A stretch of DNA of 64,000 nucleotides from the NCBI RefSeq assembly GCF_048128805.1, contig NC_136008.1, positions 20,626,459-20,690,458 of the forward strand, written 5' to 3'. The notes below the pieces were generated by a model. The model was not told where the DNA came from and did not search any database. It worked only from the letters and a program-made list of their open reading frames with translations. Source of the stretch: Centroberyx gerrardi (lineage: Eukaryota > Chordata > Actinopteri > Beryciformes > Berycidae). Made by a program: the position numbers and the translations under genes. Below, piece after piece: positions 38,087 through 52,100 of the stretch (positions are counted from its first letter, which is position 1; every line of letters starts with the position of its first letter).

Positions 38087-39192
38087 GGTGTGTGTGTGTG
38101 TGTGTGTGGGAGGAAGGGGGGGGCATTAGTGGCGTAACAGATTTCAGACAGACTCGGCCTTGTTTGTGAGGGTTTGAGTGCCACGTCAAGACGATGCCAC
38201 ATGCACAGTTCACAGAAATATGACTCACCTGGTTTCTCTCGCCTTCTCCATTCCACCTTTAGGGGAAAACGCGGCGTGAAGCACAATGGGACCGTTCCAG
38301 GAATATGAGGTGAGTCTTTTCATTGCTTCAGATTCAGATTTCTGCATGCTGATTGCTTTTTGATACTACATAGTGTGATGTATACTATGAATTTAATATG
38401 ATAAAGATTTATATCAGCCTTAGAAGGTGGGTAAACTCTATTCTGTGGTAAACTGAGTTGAGGTGGGTTTACATCCCTGCCTGTAGCTTTGACACATGTT
38501 GGTTTGAACAGGAAAAGAAGTCACCGGAGAAAGGAAGCCCCCGCAGCCGCATCCCACGCTTGGTCCTCCATCCCTTCCCGCCCAAAGACAAAGGATCGCC
38601 GCTGTCCGATTCACCTTTTTCGGAGGAGGAGGGGAAGGAGTGCGACATCAGCTCAGATCACTCCAAAAGGACCATCAGCACCAACAGCTTTTGCTCTGGT
38701 AAGAAGTTCAGCTCCAATCCAAAGACGGCTGTGTTCACACCTGATATAAGCCTCAGATACTTGGCTGTGTAAACTCTGGCACAGGACACTGTTTTTTCCC
38801 TCCAAAAACCATAACGTTTGTCACTTTTCTGAGAACCACATTAATCTGGTACTCTAATTAAAATAGAATTTTTCATTAATCAGTTCATGAACAATCACTA
38901 CCATTTATGGGCTGTCAGGTACAAAATTGTATTGCAGTGCTCTTGATCTTACCAGGTCATATTATGCAAACATAAAATCCTTGTAAAATGTAGTGAAAGC
39001 AAGTAAAACCCAGAATTTGAAACAGCATGGTTGTCATGCTGGATTATACAAACTCAAATAAGAAACAGCTCTATAATGTGTTAATCCACATTTGCCACTT
39101 TAAGAGTTATCAGTTACAGCAAATTAGAGCCACAGATTACAGGTTACACTCCAAAATGCCTGTGTGTATGTGTGTGTGTGTGTGTGTGTGTG
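38087..39192. repeat. (TG)n tracts around sybu exons 1-2 (38087-38108 and 39159-39192)
   Basis: Two short TG microsatellites, the first upstream of the start exon and the second in intron 2. Confidence 0.85.
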
Positions 39193-42100
39193 GGTATGGG
39201 TGTACACTATATAGACTACAACACAGCAATCCAACCATTCCACAACCACTTGTGAAAGTGATGAGCCATGGTGAAAACCGTTGTTGGAGTTATCTCTCAG
39301 ATAACGCCAAGGCTGGACCTTGAGCTTTGATTGACTGCTTGTGTTCGCTGCCTGCCTGCCTGCCTGTTCTTGGCTATTACTGTCTGTGTGCCTGTCTACA
39401 ATAGATGACACCGGCTGCCCCACTAGTCAGTCTGTGTCCCCCTCCAAAACCCCGTCAGGCTCAGAGCACAGTCCCCACGGCTCGCCATTAACCCCCGAAC
39501 GCAAGACCAAAGTGAAGAGGGTGAGGGTGATGGCGGAGTGGAGCGCCGAGCGGACCGCCCCGAGGCACAAGAGGGAGCCCAGATCTGCCATGAAACCCAG
39601 AGGTAAAGAGGAATTCGGGTTGGGGTGCTTTAAAATTGTCACATGGCAGCTTGCAGACACAGGTTAACATATGTAGGTCCATCAGTATTGTCCAGGTTTA
39701 CAGCAAGTCTCTCAGTTTAAATAACTAAAAGAAGAAAAACAGGTGTTTACATACACATTTTACAATATGCGTTCAGCTGATTATCTTATCCAGAGAATCA
39801 TTAGAATAAACAAACATATAATCAATTCCTAGATCACCTAAAAATGACAAGCAACCAAAATGAGGTGCAAAGGCCTTAGTGCCATTACATTACATTACAT
39901 TATGTAATTTAGCAGACACTTTGTGCATTTTGTCAACAGTCAATCCAACTGTATATCACAGTCCTCATCAGCTCAGCCTTTAATAGGAATACGTAGCATT
40001 CGTAGAATCAGTTATTGTTTTTTTTTATTAAGAGTAGAAGGGGAAGAATTGTACAATATTCCTGCGACCATAGAGCCGTCATGTAAAAGCAAAGTGCTAG
40101 GAAAATATTTTTTTTAGAGCAAGTACAGCGTGGAAATCATTCAGTGATCAACAGTGTAAACTTGAAATCTTGACTTTATATCTATATGTCTATATTATAT
40201 TCTACATGATCTGACCTTATGTGTAAATAATTCATATACGTTGATTGTACGTGAATGTATTGTACATGGACAGACTTACAGCACGCTGTTCATATATGTA
40301 CTTCTACGTGCCAATGATTCCCTAAAGACCAAAGTACAATAAGTGTGTATTTGTCAGATGTCAGCAGCTAGCAGCTTTCCAGACATGTTGAGCTCAGCAG
40401 ACACTGGCTGGGAAGCAGCTGCTTGGTAAAGGAGAGAGTAATGACTTGAGTGAGTTGCTGTCTGTGCATCTGTGCTGTGTTAACATATCAGGAACACTAC
40501 ACTTCAATGTTTATCCCCCAGCGGAATTACCTTCCTCTCTTTTAATCTGTGCAAATGAAATCCGCCGGCAGACAAAACTGCTTGATCATAAGTCAGAAAA
40601 CTTGAAGTAAGCTGATTGGTTGATGAAAAGGTTCAGGGGCTTAGCCAATTAGGCTGATTAGCAGGAGTTTACTAGTCTGATTGAATGTGCACCGACCCTC
40701 AGTTGACTCACCAAGTGCTAGAGGATCACTTAGTTTTGCATTGTTTTGTTTGTCACAGTCACCAGTGGGCACAATACTATGGTTTTATTTGATGGGAAGA
40801 GATGCTACTCAGGTATGGCTTTAAATTGAATCTCCATTCATTGCAATGCAACAGTATGGTGCCTGTGATTCTCTGCACAAGCAATTTGGGTGGCTGGTGT
40901 TCCAGGCTTCAGTAAAGTGCTGAGGTGTTTTATATTAAGTGTCTGTGCTGCAACATTTGGGTAGATTGCATTATTTCAGTTGTACATTTGCTTTGTTTCC
41001 ATAGCTGATGTACTTGTGATGTGAGTTGACCTTTCCTTTGCAAAGTTTTGCACATTTGCAACATTACACATAACTGTGGGGTGTTATTTGTTAATTTTGG
41101 AGTGATGGCAGCATTTGTAACCCTATGAGATTAGCTCATTTGTATGTCTGCCTACTTCAAACTCACTTTAGTCTAACAAAGGGTATAGCATATGGGGAGC
41201 AGTCCATCAGACAGCTGCTGTATGAGAGGTATCTGTTTGAGGCTCTGCTTTCTGGCTTCAGGGAGACTTAGCGGAGGTCCTGCTTACAGAAACTGTAACA
41301 TGATAGTCTCTGCTTGATCCTGCACTTGATCCTAACAAGGCAGGATGGGGCTGCTGGAAGGTGCTTGTTAGTTTGGCCACCATTTCAAACTGTTGTGGAA
41401 AGGAGAAGCTAGGATGAACAGACATGACGGGAATCAAGAAAATTGGTCACAAATGCCCAGTGTGTGGCCTTGAAAATACAGAATGTTAAGCGTGTGTGTG
41501 TGTGTGTTTTCATGTGGAGCTCGGTGTAGGGGTTTGTTGCTTAAGTCCAGCAGCTTGGTAACACACTGATGCCTCTCCCTGCAGGTAGTGAGGCAGACTT
41601 CAGCTCTTCCAGCAGCACAGGCAGCCTAAAGACCAGGGAGAGCCTTGCATCCAGTTCTGCTGGAAAGAAAACTCCACGCAGGTATGTGGTGCATCTATTC
41701 TGTTTGGTTCAGTGGTGTGATCAGTTTCCTTACTGTGCCAAAGATGGTCTCCGAAACAGATGGCTGCATTTACGCTGAGACCTGAAAGGGAAGCATTTAC
41801 CATGCAGAAAAAATATGTGCATTTAGTCATAAACTCATGAAAATTATCTATATTTTTTTTTTCTTGTTTTCCTGCTTTATCAAGTCGTGGCGCTCACATC
41901 AGACCCCTCCCAGTGTTCAAACCAGCAGGGAGTCCTACAGCCAACCGCGATGCAGAGCTGTACGCTCCCTACCGGACTCCTCCCAGAATCCCCTCCTCAA
42001 CCAACAGTAGTAGCAACTCCAGCCCCACCTCCAGGTACACAAACATGTTTAATAATCATTTAACAAGGACTGTGATTTGAAATTTGCGGGGCGAAATGTT

Positions 42101-45100
42101 ATATATTGTGATCGGTCATTACTACCTCTTCATCATGTCTAACCTTTCAACATTTCTCCACTCTCATTTATTACACTTCTCTGCTCCACTCTCCACTTGA
42201 AAGAAGTGAGTACATTTTGGAGATTGGGAGGTTTGGGCTGTGGCAATGTGCAGCATAAAGTGAGTGGGCGGGTGGTTGGTTGGATTAGGCTCAGACTGTT
42301 TTATCATTTCCTCTCTTGCAGCTGCCTGGGATTATATATCGGTCATGATTTGGCTGTGGATGGGATTATTGAGGATTTAATAAAGCAAATGTCTGAATTT
42401 GGTACCCAGACAGTGACTCTACAGACTGCAGCTGAGTTGAAACTGAATTTGTGTGTGCATGCACCTTGGTTTGGGGGAGAGGAAAGGGTCATAAATATTT
42501 CATCATAACTGAATCAATAGATGAACTGAGCAGCCTGCAACTCTTGACTATTTGGGTCTGTCTTGCATTTCTGGCATGGTGCTGCTGGCTCCTTGTTACA
42601 TGGTGACAGAATATTTACTCCATCGGCTTTGTTTCTATGGCAGCTAAACCCTGCATAAGGATAAACCCAAAACTCCTCTCTTAGCCTTGTAAAATAAAAA
42701 ACAAATCCAGCCCACAGCTTTTTTTGACTTCTTTTTATGCAGCAGCACAATCGACCCTCTTTATCTTGTGTTTACAACATCCATAAATGCATTATAATCT
42801 CCGCTCTCGTCACTTAAGGACATTTTCATCCCTCAGTCAGCTCTCCTCTGCCTGGCTAGGTGTCATGTGACACGTTTCTCTCTCACTAGCTACCTTCTGC
42901 GGGGCTGTTTCTATTTCTGGCAGGGATGCAGAGCGCTCACATCAAAGCCTCAAGTATCCCAGGTTGCTAGGATATTGTGCTAGCGGTGAAGCCTGCTTGG
43001 AAGAGAGGGGCTTGCTGCTTTGCATATTGGCCAAATCCACCCACTCATCCTCAACAGGAAAAAAAAATCCTTTTATCAGTTCTCTTTGAACATCATAAAA
43101 TATATGATCACAGGACTTTCCCAAACATGCACAGGGCATTTGAATGTTAATGTGGTTAGTGTCTAGAATTTGTAAGACAAATTAATGCAAGTTGGGTTTT
43201 TTTTTTTTTTTTTTTACGATGGCGTTTCCTAGCTGACTCTGCTAGCATTTAGATAACCAAGCATTTTAGTTTATTTTTTGTCTCTAGTCTGCATGCTGGT
43301 AATCCTGTGTCAGACAGTAATTCCAGGCTTCAGAGAGCATCTGCCATGACAGCACTCTCTCAGCCAGACTGAACTAAGTAATTACCTTCTGCAGGCAGGG
43401 ATTCGTGTCAAATTGGGTTGTTTTTGTTTTTTGCTGTTGCTTCAAAATGGCTAGTTGGCGACTGTGATGAATACTGTTGGTCTTCAAGAAGTGTAAAGTT
43501 GGCCTTCCACCAAGAGAGCTTATCTAATGTTTGTGCATCATCATCTTTCTGCCCAGCAGAAGGGTGAGCCTGGGCCGCTACCACTCCTGTGGAGACAACC
43601 ACGGCATCAGACCCCCAAACCCCGAGCAGTACCTCACGCCTCTGCAGCAGAAGGAGGTGGCCATCCGGCACCTGAAGACCAAGCTGCTGGAGTCCGAGAA
43701 CAGAGTTCATGACAGGTTGGTTAATATTCTGCAACACAGGAGCACCTCTAACTGTATCTTTTTATGACTTTAAGGTAGGAGGGCGGTGGTTATACCAGGA
43801 GAAGGTGATACCATCGTTGTGACATAATCGCAGTATACTGCAGATGTTGTGGTCAGCTGTTTAAATCTTCTGAAGTGTGAACCCAATGTGAAAGTGCTAT
43901 TACGTAACATAACAAATCGGTGTGATGCTTCTAGAGTCATTTTTCACAGGGAACTTGCACTATATGTGACGACAACCCATCCAGCTTAGTAAAACCCGGT
44001 CCTTTAGGGATTTGTCTTTGCTACCCTTTTATCTTTGAGTAACTCTGGGCGTGTTCTTTCTCCCTTTTTTATATTTAGAGAGACCGAGATCGAGGAGCTG
44101 AAGTCCCAACTGGGCAGGATGAGGGAGGATTGGATCGAGGAGGAGTGCCACCGGGTGGAGGCTCAGCTGTCCCTGAAAGAGGCTCGCAAGGAGATCAAGC
44201 AGCTGCGTCAGGTGGTGGAAACCATGAAGAGCAGCCTGATGGAGAAGGACAAGGGAATACAGAAGTACTTCATTGACATCAACATCCAGAACCGGAAGCT
44301 GGAGTCCCTGCTGCAGAGCATGGAGCTTGCCCAGAGCGGCTCCAACCTCCAAGACGAACCCACCCTGGACTTCATCTGCGACTCCCCTGATGGCGGCGGG
44401 AAGAAGATGGAGGAAGAGGGAGGGCTGGAGCTGGGGGACCAGGCGGCGGAGGAGATGGCGGACAGCGGGCTGCTGGTAAACGACGAGATGGCCAACAGAG
44501 CGGACATTTTGGAGCAGGTCTTCATGTCCACTGCGGTGGATTTCAGTCAGGACTCTAGTGGCAAGCTGAGGGCAGGGGCAGAGCCTGGGCCTGGGGTGTC
44601 CGCGGTGCTGGAAGAGGGCGAGGATACATCTCCACCAAATATCGTTTCCACCACTGTCACCATCTCCTCCAGCACCTCCCCTCCGACAGAGCAGCCCGTC
44701 ACGGAAGACAAGGGAGTGCAGACCGACGTGATGTCCATGTCTCCGGACCTCCAGGCTCTGCTCCTCCAGCTGCTGAAGTTTCACGGGGGAACAGTGGGGG
44801 ACGCAGCGCTCTCGGCCTCCGGCGGTCTCCTGGGACTCCCAAACCTCCCCACCCCCACCCCCACCAATCTGACAGACTCGACGCCTAGCAGCCCCGCCCC
44901 CCCAGAGAGCCCCGACACCTCCACCGATTCCGGCATGTGCTGCTCGGAGCCTGCGGAGAGCCGAAGGTTCATGGAGGAGTTGGATTTTGGTGTCGGCGAG
45001 GAGGAGCCGTGCGTGCCGCCTGGATTGGCCGTGGTCGGCAAGCGCTACTGGAGCAACAGCTTCCTGGTCGATCTGGTTGCCGTCGCGGCGCCCGTGTTGC

Positions 45101-45237
45101 CTACGGTGGCCTGGCTGTACTCGCGGCACGGCGTGGACGGAAGTGCTCCGGTGTACAATATTGCTGCTCTCATCAGGGGCTGCTGCATCATGGGATTGCA
45201 CTCTCTTCGTCACGTCACTCACAGGCCAGATGTGTAA
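38263..45237 (+). CDS. sybu: Syntabulin (kinesin-1 adaptor), seven coding exons
   Basis: Family knowledge: syntabulin links syntaxin-bearing vesicles and mitochondria to kinesin-1 for microtubule transport. The zebrafish orthologue (tokkaebi) is a maternal gene for dorsal determination. Coding parts: 38286-38309, 38512-38698, 39405-39602, 41585-41681, 41885-42034, 43560-43715 and 44079-45237. They total 1971 nt, or 656 aa (human 663). The start ATG (MGPFQEYE) matches the human MGPL start. The first exon begins after an acceptor at 38262, so upstream noncoding exon(s) must exist. Recognisable blocks: SRIPRLVLHPF, SDSPFSEEE, DDTGCPTSQSVSPSKTPS, GSEADFSSSSSTGS, RPPNPEQYLTPLQQKEV. A long coiled coil covers about residues 244-357, and a hydrophobic C-terminal anchor about 597-618. 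Exon 6 has a tandem acceptor (CAGCAG). Confidence 0.93.
39884..39925 (-). repeat. Short reversed L2/V-SINE tail fragment in sybu intron 3
   Basis: Repeated TTACA units followed by TGTAATTTAGCAGACACTTT read, on the minus strand, as the (TGTAA)n end of the fish L2/V-SINE tail. Most of the element is missing. Confidence 0.45.
43197..43215. repeat. T19 homopolymer in sybu intron 5
   Basis: Pure T run. No gene signal nearby. Confidence 0.9.
44079..45237 (+). CDS. sybu: sybu terminal exon: coiled coil, acidic linker and membrane anchor
   Basis: Large last exon entered through acceptor TATATTTAG. It begins ETEIEELKSQLGRMREDWIE, the core of the syntabulin/syntaphilin coiled coil, and continues through EARKEIKQLRQVVETMKSSL and KGIQKYFIDINIQNRKLESL. 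A long acidic, Ser/Thr/Pro-rich, poorly conserved middle includes the KGVQTDV motif. It ends with the membrane-anchor region (SFLVDLVAVAAPVLPTVAWL) and a second hydrophobic stretch (VYNIAALIRGCCIMGLHSL) before the TAA stop. Confidence 0.95.
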
Positions 45238-46190
45238 TGGCCTCCAACCCGCATGCACATGCCTAACCTTCTACTAAAAGCACTTCAGCATCTTTTCAAG
45301 AGTATTCGTGAGATTTCTTTAGTTTTTCTACACTTGATTATATCAATGCAGTAATTTTGGTTCCCACACTGTTACTTTGCACTGTACAATTGCCATGAGT
45401 TGAGGCAAAATGGTGACATGAAAGGGATTATTTATGAAAGGGTTATTTATGTATTTATTTTCTTTATCCTTTATGTGTATATATATGCCGATCATCTGGG
45501 TAGATGGTTATGTGTTATCATTGTCCTGTGCTGTCCCTAGCTGCCCTTGTGTACAAAAAAAATCCATTTTGTTTTTTCTTAAAGTGGTAGGATGTATGAG
45601 ACTTTAGGAGGTGTAAGATTGAATGTTAGTTTGAGTTTATGATGGGTTCTGAAATTTCAACTGTTCGAGTCATTGTTCAAAAAGAAACCTTAAACCTTCA
45701 GCCAAAGCTTTAATGTCAATTCACTGTTAATGTTTTGTGAAGAAGTATTTTTCTCCCTGGGAGTAGAGCTTTTTATGGTACAGCCTGTGTATTGTTCATA
45801 GAAATAAGTTGACGCTTCAAAGCAATTGACACTTGTTACGTGCCTGAGCTATGTGCAATACTGGTGGTTTACATCAAATGTCCTTGTATCTTTATTATTA
45901 AAGCATGATAATCCCAGTCACGCTTTTTGACTCTTGACATTTTTGATCTGGGATTGAAAGGGAATTGGTTAGCATGGAAAAACTGTTCAGTAAAGGAAGT
46001 AAACCAAAGATATCCCATAGACTTGTCCATTAATCTTTATAGACTTTACAGATGCATCTGCACTTGAGATGCCTAAAACTACCTAAATAATGTAGGTGGC
46101 AGTACATCTTGTTCAAACCGCTGCCAAACATTAGAACAGCCCACGTTTCTTCATCTGCACAAGTTCCCATGAATAAATAAAAAGGAAAAT
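45238..46190 (+). other. sybu: Probable 3' UTR of sybu
   Basis: AT-rich noncoding DNA after the stop. It has AU-rich elements (overlapping ATTTA motifs at about 45428-45465) and possible poly(A) signals: ATTAAA at about 45898 and overlapping AATAAA at 46172-46181. The true end cannot be fixed by eye. Confidence 0.5.
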
Positions 46191-49136
46191 ATCTTCAGTC
46201 TGAGCCCAAGCACAACCAACCAGTGTCCTCATGACAGTGCATGTTATGTAAAAGCTTTCTCAAGCAGCATTTTCAAACATCCCTTGGGTTCTGAAGCTGA
46301 CAATGTGAGTGCATTAGATCCACTTTACCGGAACCTCTGAAGCTGTAAAATGCTGCTCCACACCCTTACACCAATAAAAACTGGGTCAGTGCCAGAGCAG
46401 CTGTATGTCTGCCTATACCCAAATAACCTACTGATGTTTTCTTCGCTCGTCATGACATAACATGTATCCATATTCAGCATGAACATGAAAATCTCACGAA
46501 AAGACTGATTCATTTAAAATAGGCCAGCTAAGACTTGAGGCCTTTGCTATGCCGAGGCTACATTTCCGCTCTGCCATATGGGGATCTATCCTCAGTTGCA
46601 TAACCATGACCCCTCGGCTCATTAAAGCACCAACAGAGTAATGAATCATCCCAGATGCTGTAATCCCTACACCCAAGTCTGTTAGCAGCCAGTGGAAGGT
46701 AGATTAAAAGGAGCAGGCAGCAACAGGCTTAGGAGAAATCAAACCAGCTGACAAAATACCAGTCGAGTTAGATCGACATATATATGCTTTACAAGCCTTT
46801 GATGGGAATTGTTATTCACACAGCCTTCACCAGACAATCTCATTTTGAAATGGAAGATTAACCGCCAGCGATCTCTCATCGGGCTCGCTCCCTTTCCAAA
46901 ACACTGATGAACTGCCTTTTCCCCTCTTGAAAGTGGGTCAGTCTCTGGGAGGTTTTGTCAGGCAGGAGAGCGTCTTCAGTCAGATGGTGGTGACAGTATC
47001 AGATGAGTGACGGCAACCATCCGTCAATGTAGGTTAAGGGCCACCTTTAATCGTTGGACATTACTGTTATGCGATATTAAAAAGCCCAAACCTATATGTA
47101 GTGCCCATATTAGATGAGTCATCCATGTAATCTTTTAACACATTAGGTTTAGATAGTGTCTTCCAAATTACATAACAGCCAACTGAGTCATGTACCAAAT
47201 TTATTCACCCCTAGAGGGATGAATCACATCATTTTATTAAAAACCTGTCTAGAACTAATACAGCAGGTATACAATCTCCTAAACCTTTTGGATTGAGCTT
47301 GTAGCCTCATACTATTTAAATGCAAGTCCTCGGTGGTGCTCAACCATGCCAATCCTTATAATCCAAGGTCATACTCATAGAGGGGAAAAAAAAGAAAAAG
47401 GGTTCCAGGATTCATTTTTGGAAAATGTGCAAAAATAAAACAGAACCTTTATTGACAAAACAGAGCAACATGCAGCTTTTCCCAGTGGTAAAAGTTGGCA
47501 AAAGAGCATTTCCAAAGAAAAATTAGGGAAGATTCATGAAGACTATTTGGGAAGTTGTCCCAAAGACTATTTGCTGAATTCCCTTAAGCTAAAAACCTCC
47601 CTTCAGTTAAATTCTTGAACCTGATCATGCACAAATCTGTTACTTTATCATAATTACTATTTTCAGGAATTTATCACCTCTCTGAAACTGTCAATTAATC
47701 ATTTAACAGATAAGCTCAACCCAGTATTACCAGTGTAACCATACGAGCACCGCACTGCTTTGCTAATTGTAACATTCAGTATTAAAAGCAGCCTCCCTTG
47801 CCTCCCTCCTCGGCATTTACTGGAACAAGTCCTAAGAGACCAAGACATCATATCATTTCTGCACATTTCAGTTCATACAGCTCTTCCTCCACATGCCAAT
47901 GTTTCCATGACAACAGCTTGCCGATCGGCACTGCAAACCAATCTTACCAGCACTGGCCAGTAATTTCATTACAGAGATGCATAACAGGCTGCTCAGTCTA
48001 AACCATCAACTTCAGCTGTTAGCTTTCCGTTTTTAGGTGAGAGAGGGAGAAAGACGCACCGAGTGTCATTTTCCATCCTCTTACTGATCTTACAATATAC
48101 TGTAATGATGATCCATGTTTTATAAAGACAGTGTGTGCAGTGATTGCATCAATTATGTAAGAAATCATTGAGTAAAGCAAAATTCCCTTAACCAAAAAAC
48201 AAAACAAAACAAAAAAGACATGCGCAAGTTTAGTGTCTATGCTTGTGTATTACAATGCAAGGATAAAACTGGGTAGTAGGATACTTTGATTCAACGTCAA
48301 CAGTTGACAAAGGAGAAGAATGGCAGATCAGTAGCCATGAGATTACCATAGGAACCCACAGCTAACTTTTGTGGTAGGACTTAATTCCATTCTATAGTCT
48401 CTTGAGCCATTTATCCATACTCCTTGTGAAAATCTTCAGCCTTCATTTCAATGCAGATTTCCAGTGTAATAAGGGCTGCACAGCACAGGTAGGTACATGG
48501 AATATTAAGCAACATCAATTAGAAAAAATGTGTTTTCAAACAACGAAAGAGCAATTAAATATAAAACACAATAATCAAGCAAACCAAGGGATGTCGCTGG
48601 TATACAGTGACGCTTAAAATTAATTACACTCCTTTGTCCTTAGAGGTTATAAATAAGACAAAGAAAAGAAATTGCACTCCCTATTAGAGAGTCAAGGTGT
48701 ACTATAGGTACCAGTTTATTTACAATCGTTCCTGGGAAAACCAAAATAGAACATTTTCCTACGCAATCTAATAGATGAAATCAGAATCTAAACGGTATGC
48801 CATCTAATGCTGCATCTCATTTTCAGCCTAATCTAAGATGAATTGGCATTGTACAAATATTACTCTCCCTGAAAACCAAAATGACCATGCCACATGAACA
48901 GCAAGTACACCAGGTACGTTATCTGCCCTCGAATGTGGCATTTCACATTGCTGTGGCTGGAAAACAATGACTAAAATGGCTGCTGGTGGAAACGGGGTGG
49001 AGAAGGAGGACAGTTGGCTATCAGATGACTAGTGTAGGGAGATAATCCTGGTTTGATGATTTTAAGATGAAGTAACGATTGATTCAGCGTCTTTCCCCCC
49101 CATCCCTCAGGCTCAAAATTGAGCATTCCTAAAATG
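46191..49136. other. sybu-ebag9 tail-to-tail intergenic region
   Basis: No protein-coding frame is supported here. Part is probably ebag9 3' UTR on the minus strand, since TTTATT (a reverse-strand AATAAA) occurs near 48714 and near 47449. The rest is AT-rich single-copy-looking DNA. Confidence 0.5.
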
Positions 49137-52100
49137 TTACGAGAGCTTGACGGCAATCTTCTGCTCCTTCTTCATCATCCTCTGAGCATCTTTCTCCATC
49201 TTCTTCCTCTGCTGCTCCATGGAGCGCTTTTCTCTCTCTGCCAGCTTCTGTTGTCTGGTACACAAAGACAAAACAAACGCAGGATTGCAAGCCATGTCAT
49301 TACAGTGCACATCAACAGAAGCTAGGTCAGCTTGGCTTGGAGTAAAAAAAAGCATCTTGTTCCCCCTCTCATGTGTTATAATAAAAGCATACACTGACAC
49401 CTGCTGGGCATTAAGTGAACCTACAGCCCTCTGAACAAAAAGTTGACATGTTCGCAGACTGTGAATGTCCATTTGTACAATTTAAATTCCGCATAATAAG
49501 TCTAGCCAAAATCTTGACTCATCATAAGACTGTGAACGCCCGTTTATGTAGTGTCAAAAGCCCAAGCAATGCAGATATCAATAAAATGTGCCAAAATGAC
49601 ACTATAACAGCTTCAGCATGATAGTCAACTGTGAAGGCCTGCTGATATTCTACTGATAGTATCGGGTGATCCATCTCCCAGGCACTCATCCATGGATCAG
49701 CAAATGAAGCTGTCCCTATATCGATACTTAACTGCCATGCACTTTGGTACTATATTAAACTTCTGTCAAAATGATGAAATGCTGCGATTTGTGAAGTTCA
49801 TAGTCATAGCACCTTTGTTTAGAAGAGGAGCCCCGGTTATGCAGGCTAAATGTCATTCTGTTTTATTAGGCTTAACCTTCTGTACCATTATTTATCTGTT
49901 ATTCTGAATAAGCTGTTATCTGTTAACCTATTCTGAATAAGCCGCTTTTATCTGTTAATATTTTTTCTATTTGATCGAGGACGGTTATACAATGGACAAT
50001 GCATAATTTGATCAAATTTGTAAAAAACAAACAATTGATACACTTGTTCCAGTAATTGTTTTATAATAGGCCAATACTAGGCAGCATAAATGACAAAATT
50101 GAGTAGCACTGGGATCGGTACTCGGATTGGCCAATCTAATTATAAAGGACTCAGTACTCATATCGATTCTGAAAAATTGGTATCGGTGCACCTCTATGTA
50201 CTACAAAAAAGCGTTGATGAATTCTTGACATGTCGTTACCTGAGCACCTCCTCTGCCTCCCAGGCAGCATCAGACTCGTCCTCCCAGGCGTTGGTGTCCT
50301 CCTGCCAGTTGTCCATTTCCCCGAGCTCAGCCTGCACAGCATAGGATCATTTCCCATTTCAATCACGAAGACGACCAGCGTCACAAGACATTTCAGCTAC
50401 AAAGGCTAAAAAGCCTCGTTCTCAAGCCAAAACAGTAAATGACAAGTATTTTGCATCATGTATTACCTCTTCACAAGACATTTCAGTTACATCTCTGCTG
50501 TAATTAGCTAGATTATTTGTCTCTACTGTGAAAATGTGACTTTATTGTTTGTGGCAATTACAGGCTTGCGTATTTCAAGGGGACGGGAGGGGTGGAGGTT
50601 GTGCCAGAGACTTGCGTAGGAGATCGTTCTATCAACGTTATTGCAATTCCTACTGGTCACTGATAAAGGTAATAGTTTACTTAATACCCCTTTAACTGCA
50701 ACTACTGCACAATCTATAAGCACGAGAGGGAGAGAGACTAGTCAGAGCAAGTCGTCTGTCAGAAAGCAGTGTGTATGATCTTCTACTGTGAGACTCTGGG
50801 CGGAGAAATGCATATACCCGACAACAGAATTTCTTTTGGGCAAATCTACGGCATCTCAATGAGTGGGGATGGGACGCTCTTCTCAGCTGCAGCCCCACTT
50901 TGTGATTTAGGCTGATAAGGCAGGTGTATTTTTACATGAAAGTCTTGCCTATTGCAGCTTTAACAAACCCACTTCATATGGCTAATAATTTACATAAGTT
51001 TTACTTTAATCACAGCAAGTTTTTCAAATAAGATTAAATTTTGGGATAAAACTTTGTACACGAGGACTGGGGTCCCTAAACATTTTCCACTTCAAACCCA
51101 CTTCCACTTCAGACCTAGTTCAGTTTTGGGGGATTTATCAATTTTTCCTACTTACCCAGAGTCAGATGAACTCGTGGATGCCATTTTTATGTCTCTACAT
51201 GCAGTTTGCTTAGCTCAATTGCTGGAAGTCTACAGGATTGAGTAGCAGCTCCTCTCAAAAGTAGGGAAATAGACTTCCTCAGTATATTCTGGCTCAAATA
51301 AAAACGGCTTCCTAAAAATCCAACATGATTAGCCTGTTGCAATTTTCGATTGCAAAGACCAATGGCTACGTGGCTAGCTAGATGGCTCCTGAGTTCTGAG
51401 TTTACAAAATTGCACTCTAGTGAGAAGAGAGCAGAGGCAGAACCTAATGGTATGTTCAAGACAACTGGGAACTGGGGAACTTCCTACTTGGAACCATGGA
51501 AGTATTATATTGGTGGGAATATACAAGAAGTCCGGCCAGGACTTATGAAGTTGATATAATCTAACTTCTTTATGTTTAGTTGAATTAATAACTAATTAAT
51601 AACTTTATAAATAATAATGTATAGCTTTGTTAGACCAGCCATCATCTTTGGAGAAGTTAAAAGGTCTAATACCTGGCATCCTGGCAGCTCAATGGTCTGG
51701 GTCCGGGTACGTAGAAAAGATAGCCAAATTCCCCAAAAACCGAACTATCCCTTTAATTTCTTGACTTGGTTTGAAGATTTAAGTCTGTCATCGCTTGTTA
51801 TCTGATGCTTATTTTTACAACAACAAATACCATTAGGTGAAAGGTCTGCATAAAATGTGTAGTTGTGTATTCCGACTGAACTGCAATTTCTTTTCATACT
51901 TTTGATCATATACATTTTGCATATGTTTTCAGACATTCCAGACCAGCGCATCAACCCTGGATGTCTCAGTGACAGAGGAAGGCCTGCCTGAGGCTTCAGA
52001 GGGTAAGACTCAGACTCACTGAGGGAGGAATGAAGGACATCATGTCCTGAGAGGCTGCCAGTCTGCTGGAGAAACCTGCTGAGCCATCGGGCACCAGGTA

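Larger units (their letters stand above)
32786..38262. other. Upstream region of sybu without coding exons
   Basis: AT-rich DNA holding the GC-rich patch at 33485-33700, the (GAT)n tract and the L2/V-SINE tail. Noncoding sybu exon(s) must lie here or further upstream, but cannot be placed by eye. Confidence 0.5.

Noticed and set aside
44029-45258. 409-codon minus-strand open frame opposite sybu exon 7
   Set aside because: Long only because the sense exon is GC-rich and lacks reverse-strand stops; no family resemblance, while the sense frame is clearly syntabulin.
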